Below, one piece after another: positions 1-10,056 of a stretch of DNA of 64,000 nucleotides. The number at the start of each line of letters is the position of its first letter. Position 1 is the first letter of the stretch. The stretch is taken from NCBI GenBank assembly GCA_965153455.1, contig OZ234503.1, forward strand, positions 8,090,157 to 8,154,156, given 5' to 3'. The DNA is from Sphagnum compactum (taxonomy: Eukaryota > Bryophyta > Sphagnopsida > Sphagnales). A program made the position numbers and the translations under genes. The notes below the pieces were generated by a model. That model did no database searches. It had not been told where the DNA came from and worked only from the letters and a program-made list of their open reading frames with translations.

Positions 1-839
1 TGAGTTTTTACATATTACTTTGATATGAGTCTAGATGAGGATTAATTTCAAGTTGGTATCAATTATAATTGTCAAAATGTTCGACAAATCATGGATATGA
101 ACATGAACATTGAAACATTACATATAAGATGGTTAAATATATGTTCACAGGTAAATCAAAAGTTGTTAAATCAACTTTTTCAAATTACAACGTCAATTTA
201 AGTGTTCTCATTATAACTTTGTCAAATACATAACCTTGTTATAAAAACCATAACGATCTAAGTCATGACACATTTGCATAAGTAAAAGATCAAACCGTTG
301 ATTCATCCTATGCCTTCCCATTTGAAATCTCAAACTCAAAAAACAGTTAATCATTTATATCAAATTTGTTTTGTCATAACAACCATCATTCTTCATAGCC
401 CTTCATAAACATGAAATAATCCATTTAACATTTTGAGGAAGTGCCACTTCTACACATAGCCTGTAACTTTTAATCCTTCCATTCAAACTCATAAGAACCA
501 AACTTACAGGTATCCATACCTGGACATAGGTAAGAACTGATGTGACCTAGGTACGAATAGGAGTTGCTCTCAAGAAAAGATTATGAATATCATCAACGTG
601 TGCAGTGATAATTTAAATGGATCTTGGTGATGAACCATGGTATTTAAGCCACGATATGATCAAATCCTATACCAAGAGAGTAAGGGGTTGACTTACCAAG
701 GTACATATTCAGGTTCATATTGTGACCAACCATACATATAGTAACCAGTAGCAGACCTACATTGGTTCAAACATCATATTCCCTTGTAGATTTTTTTTCA
801 CTTTTACAATTAAAAAAGACTAGTTTATCTTTCTGGTGC
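1..839. other. Intergenic, no gene seen
   Basis: AT-rich sequence with stops in all frames. I see no coding remnant, RNA gene or clear repeat. Confidence 0.6.
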
Positions 840-1290
840 AAATCTACCATGCACCTGATGTGGTCCCCAGCACTCTCGCAAGTTGCCTAATGTGGTAGAT
901 CCAAGTTGTCCGGAGCATGCCAATGTTACTTTCTTTTCTTTGGGTCCCAACACTCCCCATGCTTTGGCCTACCTCTTGGCATGTTGGGCAATGCATGCTT
1001 TTTTTTCTTTTCATGCGCTAGCACTTTCACATGCGCAAATTACAAGGCGAGAGCGCTAGGGGGCATCAAGGTTTTTCTTGGTCAAGCACAGCACTCCCAG
1101 TGTGCTGCCCGATGCTCCAGTGTGATATGGGGACTTCCTGATGCTATCTGAACTTCCCGACATGCTGCCCGACACTACATGGTGCTATTTGATGCTCCCT
1201 GAGCTCTTGGTGTGCTGCTTGGCATTAATCAGCACTCCTAGCACTCCCAACATGCTGCCCCGTGCTTCTTCTTGTTCCCAATATTCTCCC
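840..1290. repeat. Degenerate GC-richer tandem repeat
   Basis: Variants of a short phrase combining 'cactccc' with 'atgctgccc' or 'gtgctgccc' recur through this block (for example near 1090, 1155, 1210 and 1250). Spacing is irregular, so this is an old, decayed minisatellite or a repeat-derived stretch. The reading frames through it are low-complexity and not convincing as genes. Confidence 0.45.
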
Positions 1291-1692
1291 CTCATGGTAG
1301 AGGTCACCCTTTTGTAGTGAGGACAGTCTAAGGCAGATTTGTTGTCGAGTTTCATAGCTTTATCAAACATTGCTTTTTTGCCTTTGGTTTTGACTTGGAG
1401 GCCAATAGATAATCACAAGACCATGCCCAGCTGCCCTACTTCGTTTTATCAGACCTTTTGTTGTTGCTCGCACAAGATAATTAGCCATGACATGATCTCT
1501 CTTCTCAAAGACTTGAGAGGAAGGACATCATCATTTTAAGATAGTTACAGTTTTGATGTAGATGTTTGAAAATTGAACCTTAGCTGACGTTGAATATATC
1601 ATATTGTCTTCCCCTATTTTCGGTTGTAAGTTATATTTTAAAAAGAGATGATACTATTCCTAATTGATTTTTTCTATTTTTTTTAGTTCAGT

Positions 1693-2014
1693 GATTCTAA
1701 CCGAAAGTTATCTGCCTAGCAGACGTACTTGATCTTGATGAAGGCAAGGTCTAAGTAGTCAAAAATGTCTGCAAGTCTGACCTCTTGCTTTTTATTTTGG
1801 CAGAGGTTGGCAAGCGATCTTTTGGAGATCATAATCTAAATGACTTCTATACCAGCTTTTTTTACCTATATATTGCAATAGAAGCACGTAAAGGAGAATT
1901 CGGTGTGATTTTAGTCAATAATGAAATTAGTTATCCTTAAACATCATATGCTAGCAGAATGTTGTCACCATCATTGGTATTCAAGATATTGTTTTCGGAG
2001 AGGTAAATAGATAG
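1693..2014 (+). pseudogene. nad7: Mitochondrial nad7 fragment (NUMT), broken
   Basis: This is a remnant of the C-terminal part of NADH dehydrogenase subunit 7, a complex I subunit normally encoded in the mitochondrion. The final frame from 1961 reads VVTIIGIQDIVFGEVNR and then a stop at 2012, matching the conserved C-terminus of the family. Just upstream KHHMLA is present (1939-1956), one base out of frame. Before that EARKGEFGVILV (from 1881) matches the family's conserved EAPKGEFGV segment. About 20 residues that normally join these two parts are missing. A weaker match to the DRKLCPPSR region lies near 1697-1750, separated by non-coding sequence that may be intron remnant. Frameshifts, internal stops and the missing N-terminus make it non-functional. 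The atp9 remnant downstream on the same strand suggests one mitochondrial insertion. Confidence 0.78.
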
Positions 2015-2414
2015 GATTTTACAAAGATCCCAATCTTTATCAAGCCAAAAAATAGCTTAAGGATGGCCTTGGGGGAGATAATTTATATAAAAAAAGATTT
2101 GTTATTTTAAAATTTCTCGTCAACATATATCATTGCTTTTATGATATTAATTATAGTGTGAGAGGATACTAGAAATAACTTATACCAAGATTGTTATGTC
2201 TTTTGGGCACTAAATTGCAAACAAAAACAACTATATTACAATAGACACTGTGTAAAATTTACAATGACCTCAGTTCAACTTTCGACCACTTTAAAAAAAT
2301 AAGAAAATTGTGTAGGATATGAAAAAAGAGGAGCCATATGATGGTAACTATCATGTACAATTCCAATGAAAGGGGAGAACTACGTATTATGGGTACCTTT
2401 AGATTGCTTTGAAA

Positions 2415-2570
2415 GGCAACACAAAAATAACTCTTATCCAATCTCATTTTGTTACACGAAATCCATTGTTGGCTAAACAATTATTTGATTATGTCATTTT
2501 AGGTTTTGCTATAACAGAAGGTATTGTTTTGTTTGCCTTAATGATGGTGTTTTTGATATTATTTGTTTTT
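2415..2570 (+). pseudogene. atp9: Mitochondrial atp9 fragment (NUMT)
   Basis: This frame encodes the C-terminal two-thirds of ATP synthase subunit c, the proton-ring subunit of mitochondrial ATP synthase. From the GN of the loop region it runs through [18 protein letters not shown], then [17 protein letters not shown], and ends FLILFVF. These correspond to the family's polar loop (RNP), its C-terminal helix with the proton-binding acid in ITE, and its usual end. The N-terminal glycine-rich helix is missing and the frame runs on without the normal stop, so it is a nuclear pseudogene rather than a working gene. RNPS has become RNPL and GYAILGFA has become DYVILGFA. It lies about 400 bases after the nad7 remnant, on the same strand. 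Confidence 0.85.
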
Positions 2571-2650
2571 TTATTTTTTGGTGTTAATATTTTGAGAGAC
2601 ATTAATACATTTTTGTTGCACCTTATTTGCAAAGCAAAGAGAGTTGTGCT

Positions 2651-2671
2651 CTCTGCCCCTCATGGGCAGAG
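2651..2671. other. Short GC-rich perfect hairpin
   Basis: An 8-bp perfect stem (CTCTGCCC paired with GGGCAGAG) encloses a 5-base loop. It sits just downstream of the atp9 remnant. GC-rich hairpins of this kind are common in the spacers of some mitochondrial genomes, so it may belong to the same insert. Confidence 0.4.
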
Positions 2672-4690
2672 GGCTATGTTCAAAAACATCTATATTTTTT
2701 ATTTTCCAAATAAAATAAGCACCTTAGGACCATACAATTCATACTTTCGAGCCCTTCACTTGCCACCAAGAGCTTACGCATTAAAAAAAACTAACAAAGA
2801 AAGGGGATATTTAACCTTTGCAATTGCTTTGATAGTAGAGCTCTAAAGGCTCATTGAGAAAGAAAGAAGCAAGACACAAAATAAATTGCTTGATCCTCTT
2901 AATCAGAACTTACCATTCTGAGGCTACAATTTGCACTGCTATGCAAGAATGGGGAAATCCTGGAGATCCACAGACATCTCTGGGAAGCCTGGACTAGCAA
3001 CCCTGGGTAAGATGTCCTCAAGTGACCTCAATGTCTGAAACTCATGTTATCATTATCTGGAAGGGGGTTTGAAAGGTTAATAGTAGAGAACCGTAACTAA
3101 ATGGCAAGGAACAGTCATTTCATAACTTAGGGACTGGAGGAAAAGGGACATGGCAGCCTATATCAAACAAGTGACCAGTAGCAAGAGACTCTACTGGGGA
3201 TTTTCTTATCCACGTCAAACTGATCAAGTCAGCTGGGGGAGCAAGTCTTATCTATAGTGATAGCCTCTTTACTGTAAGTCCAGCTACATCATGTTAACAT
3301 ATTGGAGATTGGTTAGATGTAATATTTCATGCATAGGTCTGGCGGAGATTCATGAATGTTGAGACATTTGCTAAGAATGATAAGATGTAAGGAAAATTAT
3401 TTGTTGACTCAAACTGCATGCATGTTAAAAATTTGCACGTTATCATGTTTTCTGGGGTTTCTTAACAAAAATCCATTAATACCTACTTCCTTAAATACCC
3501 ACTACAAATTTTCAACATGAGGTTGGGATGAAAAAAAAATCAAAAATTCAAAAATATGTCTCACATATGTAGATTCATTTCTTTGAAGAACCTTATATAT
3601 GTCTCTTTTCTAAATGTTAATCAATCATCATCCAAATATTTTGGTTTTGGTTCTTTAGGAAAGTGGCATGGTGAGTTGCTCTTTATGGTTGATGCATTTG
3701 CCCATTACCTTTTACTTAACACATTGCCAAAAAGGCGTAATGTCTAAGGGTTAGACCTCATTTTGACCACTAGGAGGATGAACTGTGGTGACAATTAGAA
3801 CACATGGACTTGGCACTTGCCAAACATAGGACTATGCCAATAATTGTTTTTGAATTTAATATATTACATGGAAAATAAAGATATGATTCAATAAGTTTTT
3901 TTTGTTTCAATTTCATGAGTTGCACAAAAGTGCACATTAATCCATGTGATGATTAATTGATTTGGAAGAGAAAAACTTGAAATAAAAATAATAATGTTAT
4001 GGATTGTTCAAGGGCATTTGGAGATAACTTTTCAAATGAGTGGGTTGCCGCGGTGGAGCACCAAGCAAGGAAATTTTGTGTGCATATACCTGGATTTAAT
4101 TGCAGAATTTCGAACAATTAACCATGAGATGGTTAATTGTGTTGATGTGTTGATGTGTTGAGACTGTTTTCCTACTTTGCATCTGAAGGAAACACTAAAA
4201 ATTTAGTTTTGGGCTGCACGCTTACCAAGTGTGAAGACCTGCTCTGATTTTTCCTTGGTTTTTCAGTGATACATGGCAGGTAAGGTGAAAATAACAAAAA
4301 ATATAGAGGGTGATTTCAAAAAAAGGAACACTTGCTGGAGAGGGCATTCCTGAGAACACATGCTGAGTGTGGCCCACAGCTTAGCTGGACATGGGGACCT
4401 TCTCCAAAATCATTTCCCCTGATATCAACAGGTACCTGCCCAGGTCCCTGGAAGAATGAAAAAAGTGGGTAACATGCTCTCCAATTACACTACAAAAATT
4501 GCAGCAGCTCTTTAGTCTTTCCATACCCTCATACATGCATAAATGTGAAGGACTGAGAAGCTGAAGTGCCAAGTCTTCCTGAACTAACACATTTTACAAC
4601 AGGAAAAACACATCTCTCCAAGCTTTTCTCTATTCTGTTTTGCAAAAAAGCTTATTACGTATCTATTTCTTTTACTTATTCGAAGAAATA
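2672..4690. other. Intergenic, no gene seen
   Basis: Mixed-composition sequence with only short reading frames lacking recognisable motifs. The mitochondrial insert may extend into the first few hundred bases, but I could not recognise another mitochondrial gene in it. Confidence 0.5.
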
Positions 4691-4693
4691 ATA

Positions 4694-4800
4694 AGAGCCT
4701 CTTATCGGATTTGAACCGATGACTGAGATTTTCTCCTCCAAGGAGGTTTGAGATACCAACTCCATTGACAGCTCCGTCTATTACCCATTCGTCGAGAAAA
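4694..4800 (-). pseudogene. Plastid-like ndhF fragment joined to a tRNA 3' end
   Basis: On the minus strand a short peptide reading WVIDGAVNGVGISNLLGGENL resembles the region near the C-terminus of the plastid NdhF subunit, where a DG-NGVG-GGE pattern is seen. It runs directly into a tRNA-like tail (4694-4722) in which a 5-bp T stem with a TTCAAAT loop is followed by an acceptor-like end, similar to the 3' half of plastid trnT. No complete cloverleaf could be formed. The ndhF reading is tentative. The whole stretch may be a chimeric join of two plastid fragments. Confidence 0.38.
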
Positions 4801-4813
4801 AAACCGATCTTAG

Positions 4814-4996
4814 TTAGTATTCATATACCTCCGCTCCTACTGTGTGGCCCCCCTCACGAATTGCAAAACGGATTTTCTTTTCAATAACTACAGGTTGAAC
4901 CAACTCTACCACCATTTTTATATGGTCACCCGGCATAACCATTCGTGTTTTTTCACCCGAAGAAGCATATTGGAATGATTCAATATATTCCCCATT
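4814..4996 (-). pseudogene. tufA: Plastid tufA (EF-Tu) C-terminal fragment
   Basis: This encodes the last roughly 60 residues of translation elongation factor Tu, domain 3. The frame contains the conserved [13 protein letters not shown] and [16 protein letters not shown] segments, then a short divergent tail ending in a stop at 4814-4816. The usual end is TVGAGVV. Upstream of [11 protein letters not shown] the homology stops and an in-frame stop appears, so only the 3' end is present. Together with trnK, psbB and rpl2-like scraps nearby this looks like plastid DNA moved to the nucleus. tufA is absent from land-plant plastomes but present in plastomes of several charophyte algae, which bears on the identity of the host. 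The alternative is a decayed copy of a nuclear tufA gene. Confidence 0.85.
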
Positions 4997-5124
4997 TTCA
5001 TTTGGTAAGTACTCGGATTCCAATTGCTAATACTTCATAGAAAGATCTCCACCTCTCTCTTTGGGATCTGAAACTGACTATTTATATATTTTTCGTCAGT
5101 GAAAATTTCGAATATTACAATAGG

Positions 5125-5161
5125 GGGTTGTTAACTCAATGGTAGAGTACTCGGCTTTTAA
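5125..5161 (+). pseudogene. trnK-UUU: Plastid trnK-UUU 5' exon
   Basis: A 37-base match to the 5' exon of plastid tRNA-Lys(UUU): it starts GGGTTG, has the D-arm AACTCAATGGTAGAGT and ends at the anticodon region CGGCTTTTAA. It is followed at 5162 by GTGCGA, the standard group II intron start seen in trnK. There is no matK and no 3' exon, because the sequence changes to unrelated psbB material within about 80 bases. It is a stranded exon with no function expected. Confidence 0.87.
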
Positions 5162-5241
5162 GTGCGAGTGAGGATTGACATGATAGGGTAGGGATGGGTA
5201 TACTAGAAGTGAGCTTCAGGCTAATATGAAGCAAATGAAGT

Positions 5242-5376
5242 GGATTATTTAGAGCAGGCGCGATGGATAATGGAGATGGAATAGCTGTTGGGTGGTTAGG
5301 CCATGGTGTTTTCAGAGACAAAGAAGGACACGAGCTTTTCGTATGTCGCATGCCTACTTTCTTTGAAACCTTCCAA
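5242..5376 (+). pseudogene. psbB: Plastid psbB (CP47) internal fragment
   Basis: About 45 codons of the photosystem II core antenna protein CP47. The frame opens [18 protein letters not shown], continues with [11 protein letters not shown] and ends [10 protein letters not shown], all highly conserved in the large lumenal loop of CP47. LGHPVF has become LGHGVF and FVRRMP has become FVCRMP. The codon before GLF is degraded to TGA and homology ends abruptly after ETFP. It is an internal slice, flanked by unrelated plastid-like sequence. Confidence 0.9.
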
Positions 5377-5495
5377 AGAGCCATAGAAATCCATTTTTCT
5401 GCTGAGTCATTTTGATGAAACGAAAACTCAGACAGACTTTTTTGATAATTCTCAGCCAATTTTTTTACAATATAGGTCTTATCCACACAAGTAAT
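5377..5495. other. Unassigned part of the organelle-like mosaic
   Basis: This joins the psbB and rpl2-like pieces. The minus strand is open and reads a basic, soluble-looking peptide (DKTYIVKKLAENYQ and onward) that could be part of an organelle protein, but I could not assign it. Confidence 0.3.
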
Positions 5496-5540
5496 GGGGA
5501 ACCCAAACGTTGGTTAGGTAAACGCCCCAGAGTAAGAGGC
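5496..5540 (+). pseudogene. Organelle rpl2-like fragment
   Basis: Fifteen codons reading GEPKRWLGKRPRVRG match the conserved segment of ribosomal protein L2 that normally precedes VVMNPVDHPHGGG. That following signature is absent and the sequence changes to an unassigned peptide (5541-5640). It could come from the plastid or the mitochondrial rpl2. The match is short, so the call is moderate. Confidence 0.5.
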
Positions 5541-5640
5541 TCGAGAATCACGTCGAAATCTGAAGTAACGGATGCTCAAATGGAACGTCATATTGGTAAA
5601 CATCTTGAAATTTCCTGTGCGGTAGCGATACCAAACCAAA

Positions 5641-7900
5641 TACGATGAGTAGTTGGGTCTTGAGATAGGCCCTGGCTAAATTTTGCCATAAAAGAAAGAT
5701 CCCTGATCACCATGGACTTACAAAGGTTAATGAATAAAAATTGCTTGTTTTTGCAATAATAATTACAGTTTATATCCCTCCCTCACCACTAGTCAAAATC
5801 CCTGGAAGTTGCACCAGACTATAAAATCAATTTTAGACAGAAATTCAGGAAAATTGCACAAAGAGGCTAGTGAATTTGTATGCATGAGCAAATTTACCCA
5901 GAACTTAGCAATGCAATAGGCTTCAATGAAAATTTCCACTTCTCCCAAATTCTCTACAGCACCATGAAGAGTGGGCAATTCATTGCCTTCGTATTTGGAA
6001 GTCCCTTGTCAGGCAAAATGTTTGCCAGGCATCTTACACAGTGGTAGAATTCTTACTATGTGTAACGCTCAGGCTCTGATTTTTTCATTGAAAGAAAAAG
6101 ATCAATGAAAATCTGTTCAAATGAATGGGAAAAGATTTCCAATTCATCATGCCTGTATAATGGCAGCCCTCTCAGCTAGCCTGATGGCAGGGACTGAAAA
6201 ACAGGGAAAAGCCCAGAGGGTTGCCAGTATCCTATACCAAAATTGCTGGGCTGCATGCACGAATGGTGAGCATGTCAATCATATTGTCAGAAGTTTTGGC
6301 TGGGACTTATTAAATGGAGGAGGGGAAGGAAAACAGAAATATCTGGAGCTGTGTACTTAGGGACTTTAGATGATCCAGGTTAGCGCTCTTTTTTACTTTT
6401 AAAGGCCAAGAAAAAAATCTGGGTCGACAGGAAGGCAAAGATTTGCAAACTGCTGAAAATTGTACCACCACATGGAGACGAACTGAGACCTGGCTTTGCC
6501 ACCTGGAGAGCGGAGACGTCTCCTGTGGGGGTCACAGCTCCAACTGACGTCATGAGTAGTTAGGACTTCGGAGTGTGACACGAGGTAACAGTCGTAGATT
6601 GGTGTCTAGTCGACGTGTTGCTGGAGGATAGTCTGGACTCTGGACTGTCCAAATGCTCCTTCTGCTTCTGTCGTCCCATGACAATAGGACAAGTTGAATT
6701 TCATGGCAAGTTGGATAGTCTGGTTCAGTACGGAAAAAGGAAACTACACAACTGAATAGAACTTACTTAGCAGCAGAAGCTTGGAGGACAGGAAATCGTG
6801 AGCGTTGTTGGCGTCTTTTCAAGTCGTGGCATCACATGAATAGCTGCATTCCCTTCTCCAGATATTCTTGTTGTCGTGGTTTTTTGGCACCTGGCATGTG
6901 TGAAAGGACGAGGGACCAAATGGAACTCTCCATTGATGTAAACATCGTGGCATACTTACTTTAGCAATAATGTGACCCAGCACCCCACCCATTCACCATC
7001 CATTGGTAACCATATATGACTCAGTGGTGGATGAATAACAACTTAATGACCTGTCAGATATTTCCCATTGTCCTTGGAGGGTGACTTAAATCCATAATCT
7101 ACTCTCCAGACACTGGAGGTCATCTTCCCTGTCTGGGCAGGTTCTTACATTTTGGTAACACTCGGTCAGGTTTTTATCAATGTATTAAGAGGGCACCTTA
7201 CTCGCTGATTGTAAACGTGTGTATCAATGGAAAAAACCGTTGGCTCCACCTCTGGGTCCTTATTCCAGTAAAGCTCGCCAACTCAGGCATTACCCTACAC
7301 ATAAGGGCCTGTCAATTTCTCTTCATGTGAAGAATAGGAGCTGACACGATCATCACAAACACATGATAGGGCCTGCAGCCAAGGTGTTACCAAAATTTGA
7401 CACTGCCCTCAGATGCCACCTCGGGCAGGTGTATTATTCTCATAACAACCCCCTTCCCCTTCTACATAATTACCAAGGTTGACACTTTGGTAACCTATCC
7501 TGCAAACCCTCTTCATTCCCTCTTCCCCTACCTAGATTACCACCTTCTTAAGTCATCCAAATGGGCATGTACCATAGGTAAGTAAGTAGGGGAAGTCATT
7601 GCTATGTAAGTAGGCACTCTGTGGCTACTAGGCAGGTTGGATTGCTAGTGAATAGCTAACCATCCTAGTTAGCTACCAGACAGGAACACAATGAAAAAAG
7701 TATTTCCTATCCATATATCATCCATCCTGCATGGTACGCTAGTGGGTGATGTTAGCTCTGGCCACTAATTAGTCACTAGGACTGATTAGAGACTCTTCAA
7801 CTAATTTGGAGCGAAACTGAATGTAGGGGAAATATCCTCAGTGTGAATAGAGCTTTTCAGTCGCATCGTGCCGATTTCGAATCACGTAAGCTCCGGAAGT
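5641..7900. other. Intergenic, no gene seen
   Basis: Mixed-composition DNA including a GC-richer patch near 6420-6600. Frames of 60-80 codons exist but show no recognisable motif, conserved pattern or splice structure. Confidence 0.5.
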
Positions 7901-7960
7901 GGGACCTCGTTTCCCGGGTGTCCTATTGGCTGATAATCTTGTGGGGCGGGGTCCCCGGTC
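7901..7960. promoter_or_regulatory. CCAAT-box and GC-box cluster
   Basis: A GC-rich patch contains CCTATTGGCTGAT (an inverted CCAAT box, good NF-Y-type context) followed within 20 bases by GGGGCGGGG (a GC box). It lies about 0.95 kb upstream of the TATA box of the SRPBCC gene. It could be a distal promoter element or belong to an unannotated transcript. Evidence is motif-level only. Confidence 0.3.
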
Positions 7961-8788
7961 CCACATCAGGTACAAATGTGGTTTCCAAGCAAGCGAAAAA
8001 GAAACGACAAAAAAGTGCAATCTTGGTAGTTTCGAGGTGTCATTCCGTGCCCATGTTACTAGAACCTGCCATATTTGAGGGTTACTTATAAGTTATATAT
8101 TACACACACACAGTTTTTTCAGTTTTTTTTTAAATTTCTGGGGGGTCAATGAGGGGCCCACTGAAAATATCTACAAATGTTGTCACCTGCAATTTGTCAT
8201 GCTGGTGTGTCGCCAATTGGCCTCTCGATTGCACTCCCGATCTTGTTGGGGGCTAGGGGCAAGTGGGAAGAAATTCATTCCAGGCGCTTGACTTCTTTTC
8301 TGTCGCTTTCTTTGGAATGGAAATTGGAGGGAATGCCGGAATGAACCACCCAACATCCGTTTGCAGCTGCGTTTGTTCGTACTCTGTTTTTTTCCTTCTC
8401 TGACTTACACAAAGCATCCCTTAAATCAACATTTGTTGTCTCAGAATTATGCAAAGTGTTCAGTCGCTGGAAATTCTCTCTGGAATTTTAGCAAGAGATT
8501 GAGAACATTCCAACATGTGTTAACTGAATTGTTAACCTGAGCCAAATCAGAGATCACAAATAACTTGTCTGGTTTGAATCCAATAGGAACAGCAATACAT
8601 ACGGTTGCAAGCTTTTTTGAAAGCAATATTCCCAGAGCTAAATGAATCTTTGTAGGGACGGAAACTTGATTGTAAGTACTGGGGATTAGACGTGGATTGA
8701 GACGACATTTAGGCTTGAGGAGGTTGTGTGTGATGTACAGTAGGTACTACCAAATCTTGTGTGTGAACGGCAGCATTTGTTATCCTTC

Positions 8789-8880
8789 CATGCATGTGGC
8801 ATGGAGAAAGACGTCATCTATCTAGGAGGAGTACTGTGGTGCATGCATGCTCATGTGGAGTCTGCACTGCTCTTATAAAT
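8789..8880 (+). promoter_or_regulatory. Promoter of the SRPBCC gene
   Basis: TATAAAT at 8874-8880 is followed about 30 bases later by a CT-rich leader, the usual layout of a plant core promoter. Upstream are two RY motifs, CATGCATG at 8789-8796 and 8842-8849, and an ACGTCA bZIP-type core at 8811-8816. RY motifs are bound by B3-domain (ABI3/LEC2-type) factors in seed plants. Whether they act here is inference. Confidence 0.6.
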
Positions 8881-8909
8881 TTAGCTACGGGCTCAGCTCC
8901 TCCTCAACT

Positions 8910-8944
8910 CTTCTCTCTCTCTCCCTCTCTCTCTCTCTCTCTCC
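8910..8944 (+). repeat. CT microsatellite in the leader
   Basis: A nearly pure (CT)n tract lies just after the predicted transcription start. Y-patch or CT-rich leaders are common in plant mRNAs. It makes long reading frames here low-complexity and not coding. Confidence 0.8.
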
Positions 8945-9061
8945 AAGCTTCTGTTGTTCAAGCCCACTGCTTGTCCCTCGTATTTCTTCAGCTCCCAGCA
9001 CCATTGGGAAACCATTTCCATTTCCATCTCGAATCTGGGCCAATGTCATGAACTAATTTAG

Positions 9062-9288
9062 GTGAGGTGATTGATTGTCATATGCCACATGTATGTGAGC
9101 AGTATCTCCAGCACAACATTATACTGATCTGCATATCTAGGCCAGACTCGCCAGACTTTCTTCTTTTCTCGAAAAATTAGTCTAATTCTTTCTTCGCGTT
9201 TGAAGCTTGCCAATTCCTCGGATTAGATAGAATTGAAAATCTGAAGTTTCCAGCAGCAACCCTGGTAGAGTGTTTTCTGTCTCTACAG
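9062..9288 (+). other. Probable 5'-UTR intron of the SRPBCC gene
   Basis: The donor TTTAG|GTGAGG at 9062 and an acceptor with a good pyrimidine tract, TTTTCTGTCTCTACAG, ending at 9288 would remove 227 bases between the CT-rich leader and the coding exon. The spliced leader would keep short upstream frames, including a 13-codon one beginning near 9313. No transcript evidence is available. Confidence 0.45.
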
Positions 9289-9412
9289 AGAAGGGGCAGT
9301 GAAAAACTTCAAATGCTTGGACTGGGAATAGATTGCACAAAGCGTGCAAGCTGATCAGTACGTAAGTCAGTTACTTTTGATAGCTCAAAGGAGGATTTTG
9401 GCAACCGTATAT

Positions 9413-10056
9413 ATGGACGTGCTGAGCAACAGGAGAGCATGGCACTACATAGTAGAAGTGATCGTAGCGGCGCCAGTGGAGAAAGTGTGGGAGATTGGCT
9501 CCGACTGGCTAAGCTTTCCGGCTCGCTCCTGCGTGCTGGAATGCACAGAAGGCGAGAACGGCCTCCCGGGTTGCGTCCGCAAGGTCACGGTGAAGTCGAG
9601 ATCAGGCTCACCCGATAAAGAGCGCCGATGGGTTGCCGAGAAGCTCATACACATCGACCACTCCAGGCACATCCTATTTTACGACGTGGTGGGTGGCAAT
9701 ATAGGCCTTGAGCCCGGCTACCAAGCTGCATTCCAGGTCTGAATCTCTGTGATGCTGAAGAATACATATATGTTTCAATTGATCCAACACGGTTTATCTT
9801 TTCTTCTCAAAAATGCTCTCCTTTCCGTTGCATGACCGGCTCTTCTTTCTTTCTTTCTTTCTTGATGAGCTAATCTGGGGACGTTACGGGTGATGATTTG
9901 TCAAGCTAGGCAGTTGGAGAAGGAGAAGGAAGGACGAGAGTGGTGTGGTCATTTCGTTTCAGTCCTAAACAAGCGGCAATAGAGCAAATGACCCCGTCCA
10001 TCGCCGCCAGGGTCACTGCCTACATTCAGGAGCTGGAAACATTGGCCAGCGCTTAG
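9413..10056 (+). CDS. SRPBCC/Bet v 1-fold protein (polyketide cyclase/LFS-like)
   Basis: Two coding exons, 9413-9736 and 9910-10056, flank a 173-base GT-AG intron (CAG|GT to CTAG|GC, phase 0) that contains a CTTT microsatellite. The product is 156 residues, the usual size for a single START-like hydrophobic-pocket domain. Exon 1 gives the first strand and helix (APVEKVW), a GENGLPGCVRKVTV turn-strand, RRWVAEKLIHID and ILFYDVVGG. Exon 2 gives the strand RVVWSFRF and the long C-terminal helix ending ELETLASA. This resembles plant lachrymatory-factor-synthase-like and MLP/PYR-related proteins, which bind or convert small hydrophobic ligands, usually in the cytosol. The ABA-receptor gate (SGLPA) and latch (HRL) motifs are absent, so it is probably not an ABA receptor. 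The ATG at 9413 has a weak context (T at -3), and the frame is open further upstream without another ATG. A TATA box and leader precede it, so it looks like a live gene. The ligand is unknown. Confidence 0.8.

Noticed and set aside
2409-2846. Intact 145-codon membrane protein gene
   Set aside because: The start is not an ATG. The first part is a truncated atp9 and the rest is unrelated read-through without motifs.
4694-4770. Complete plastid tRNA gene
   Set aside because: Only the T arm and 3' acceptor side fit. A matching 5' acceptor strand and a normal anticodon arm could not be found.
8794-9056. Two plus-strand frames over the CT tract
   Set aside because: They depend on the CT microsatellite in the leader, start at or before the TATA box, and do not join the SRPBCC frame.
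9413-10056. ABA receptor (PYR/PYL) assignment
   Set aside because: The fold is shared, but the SGLPA gate and HRL latch are not present in the expected places.
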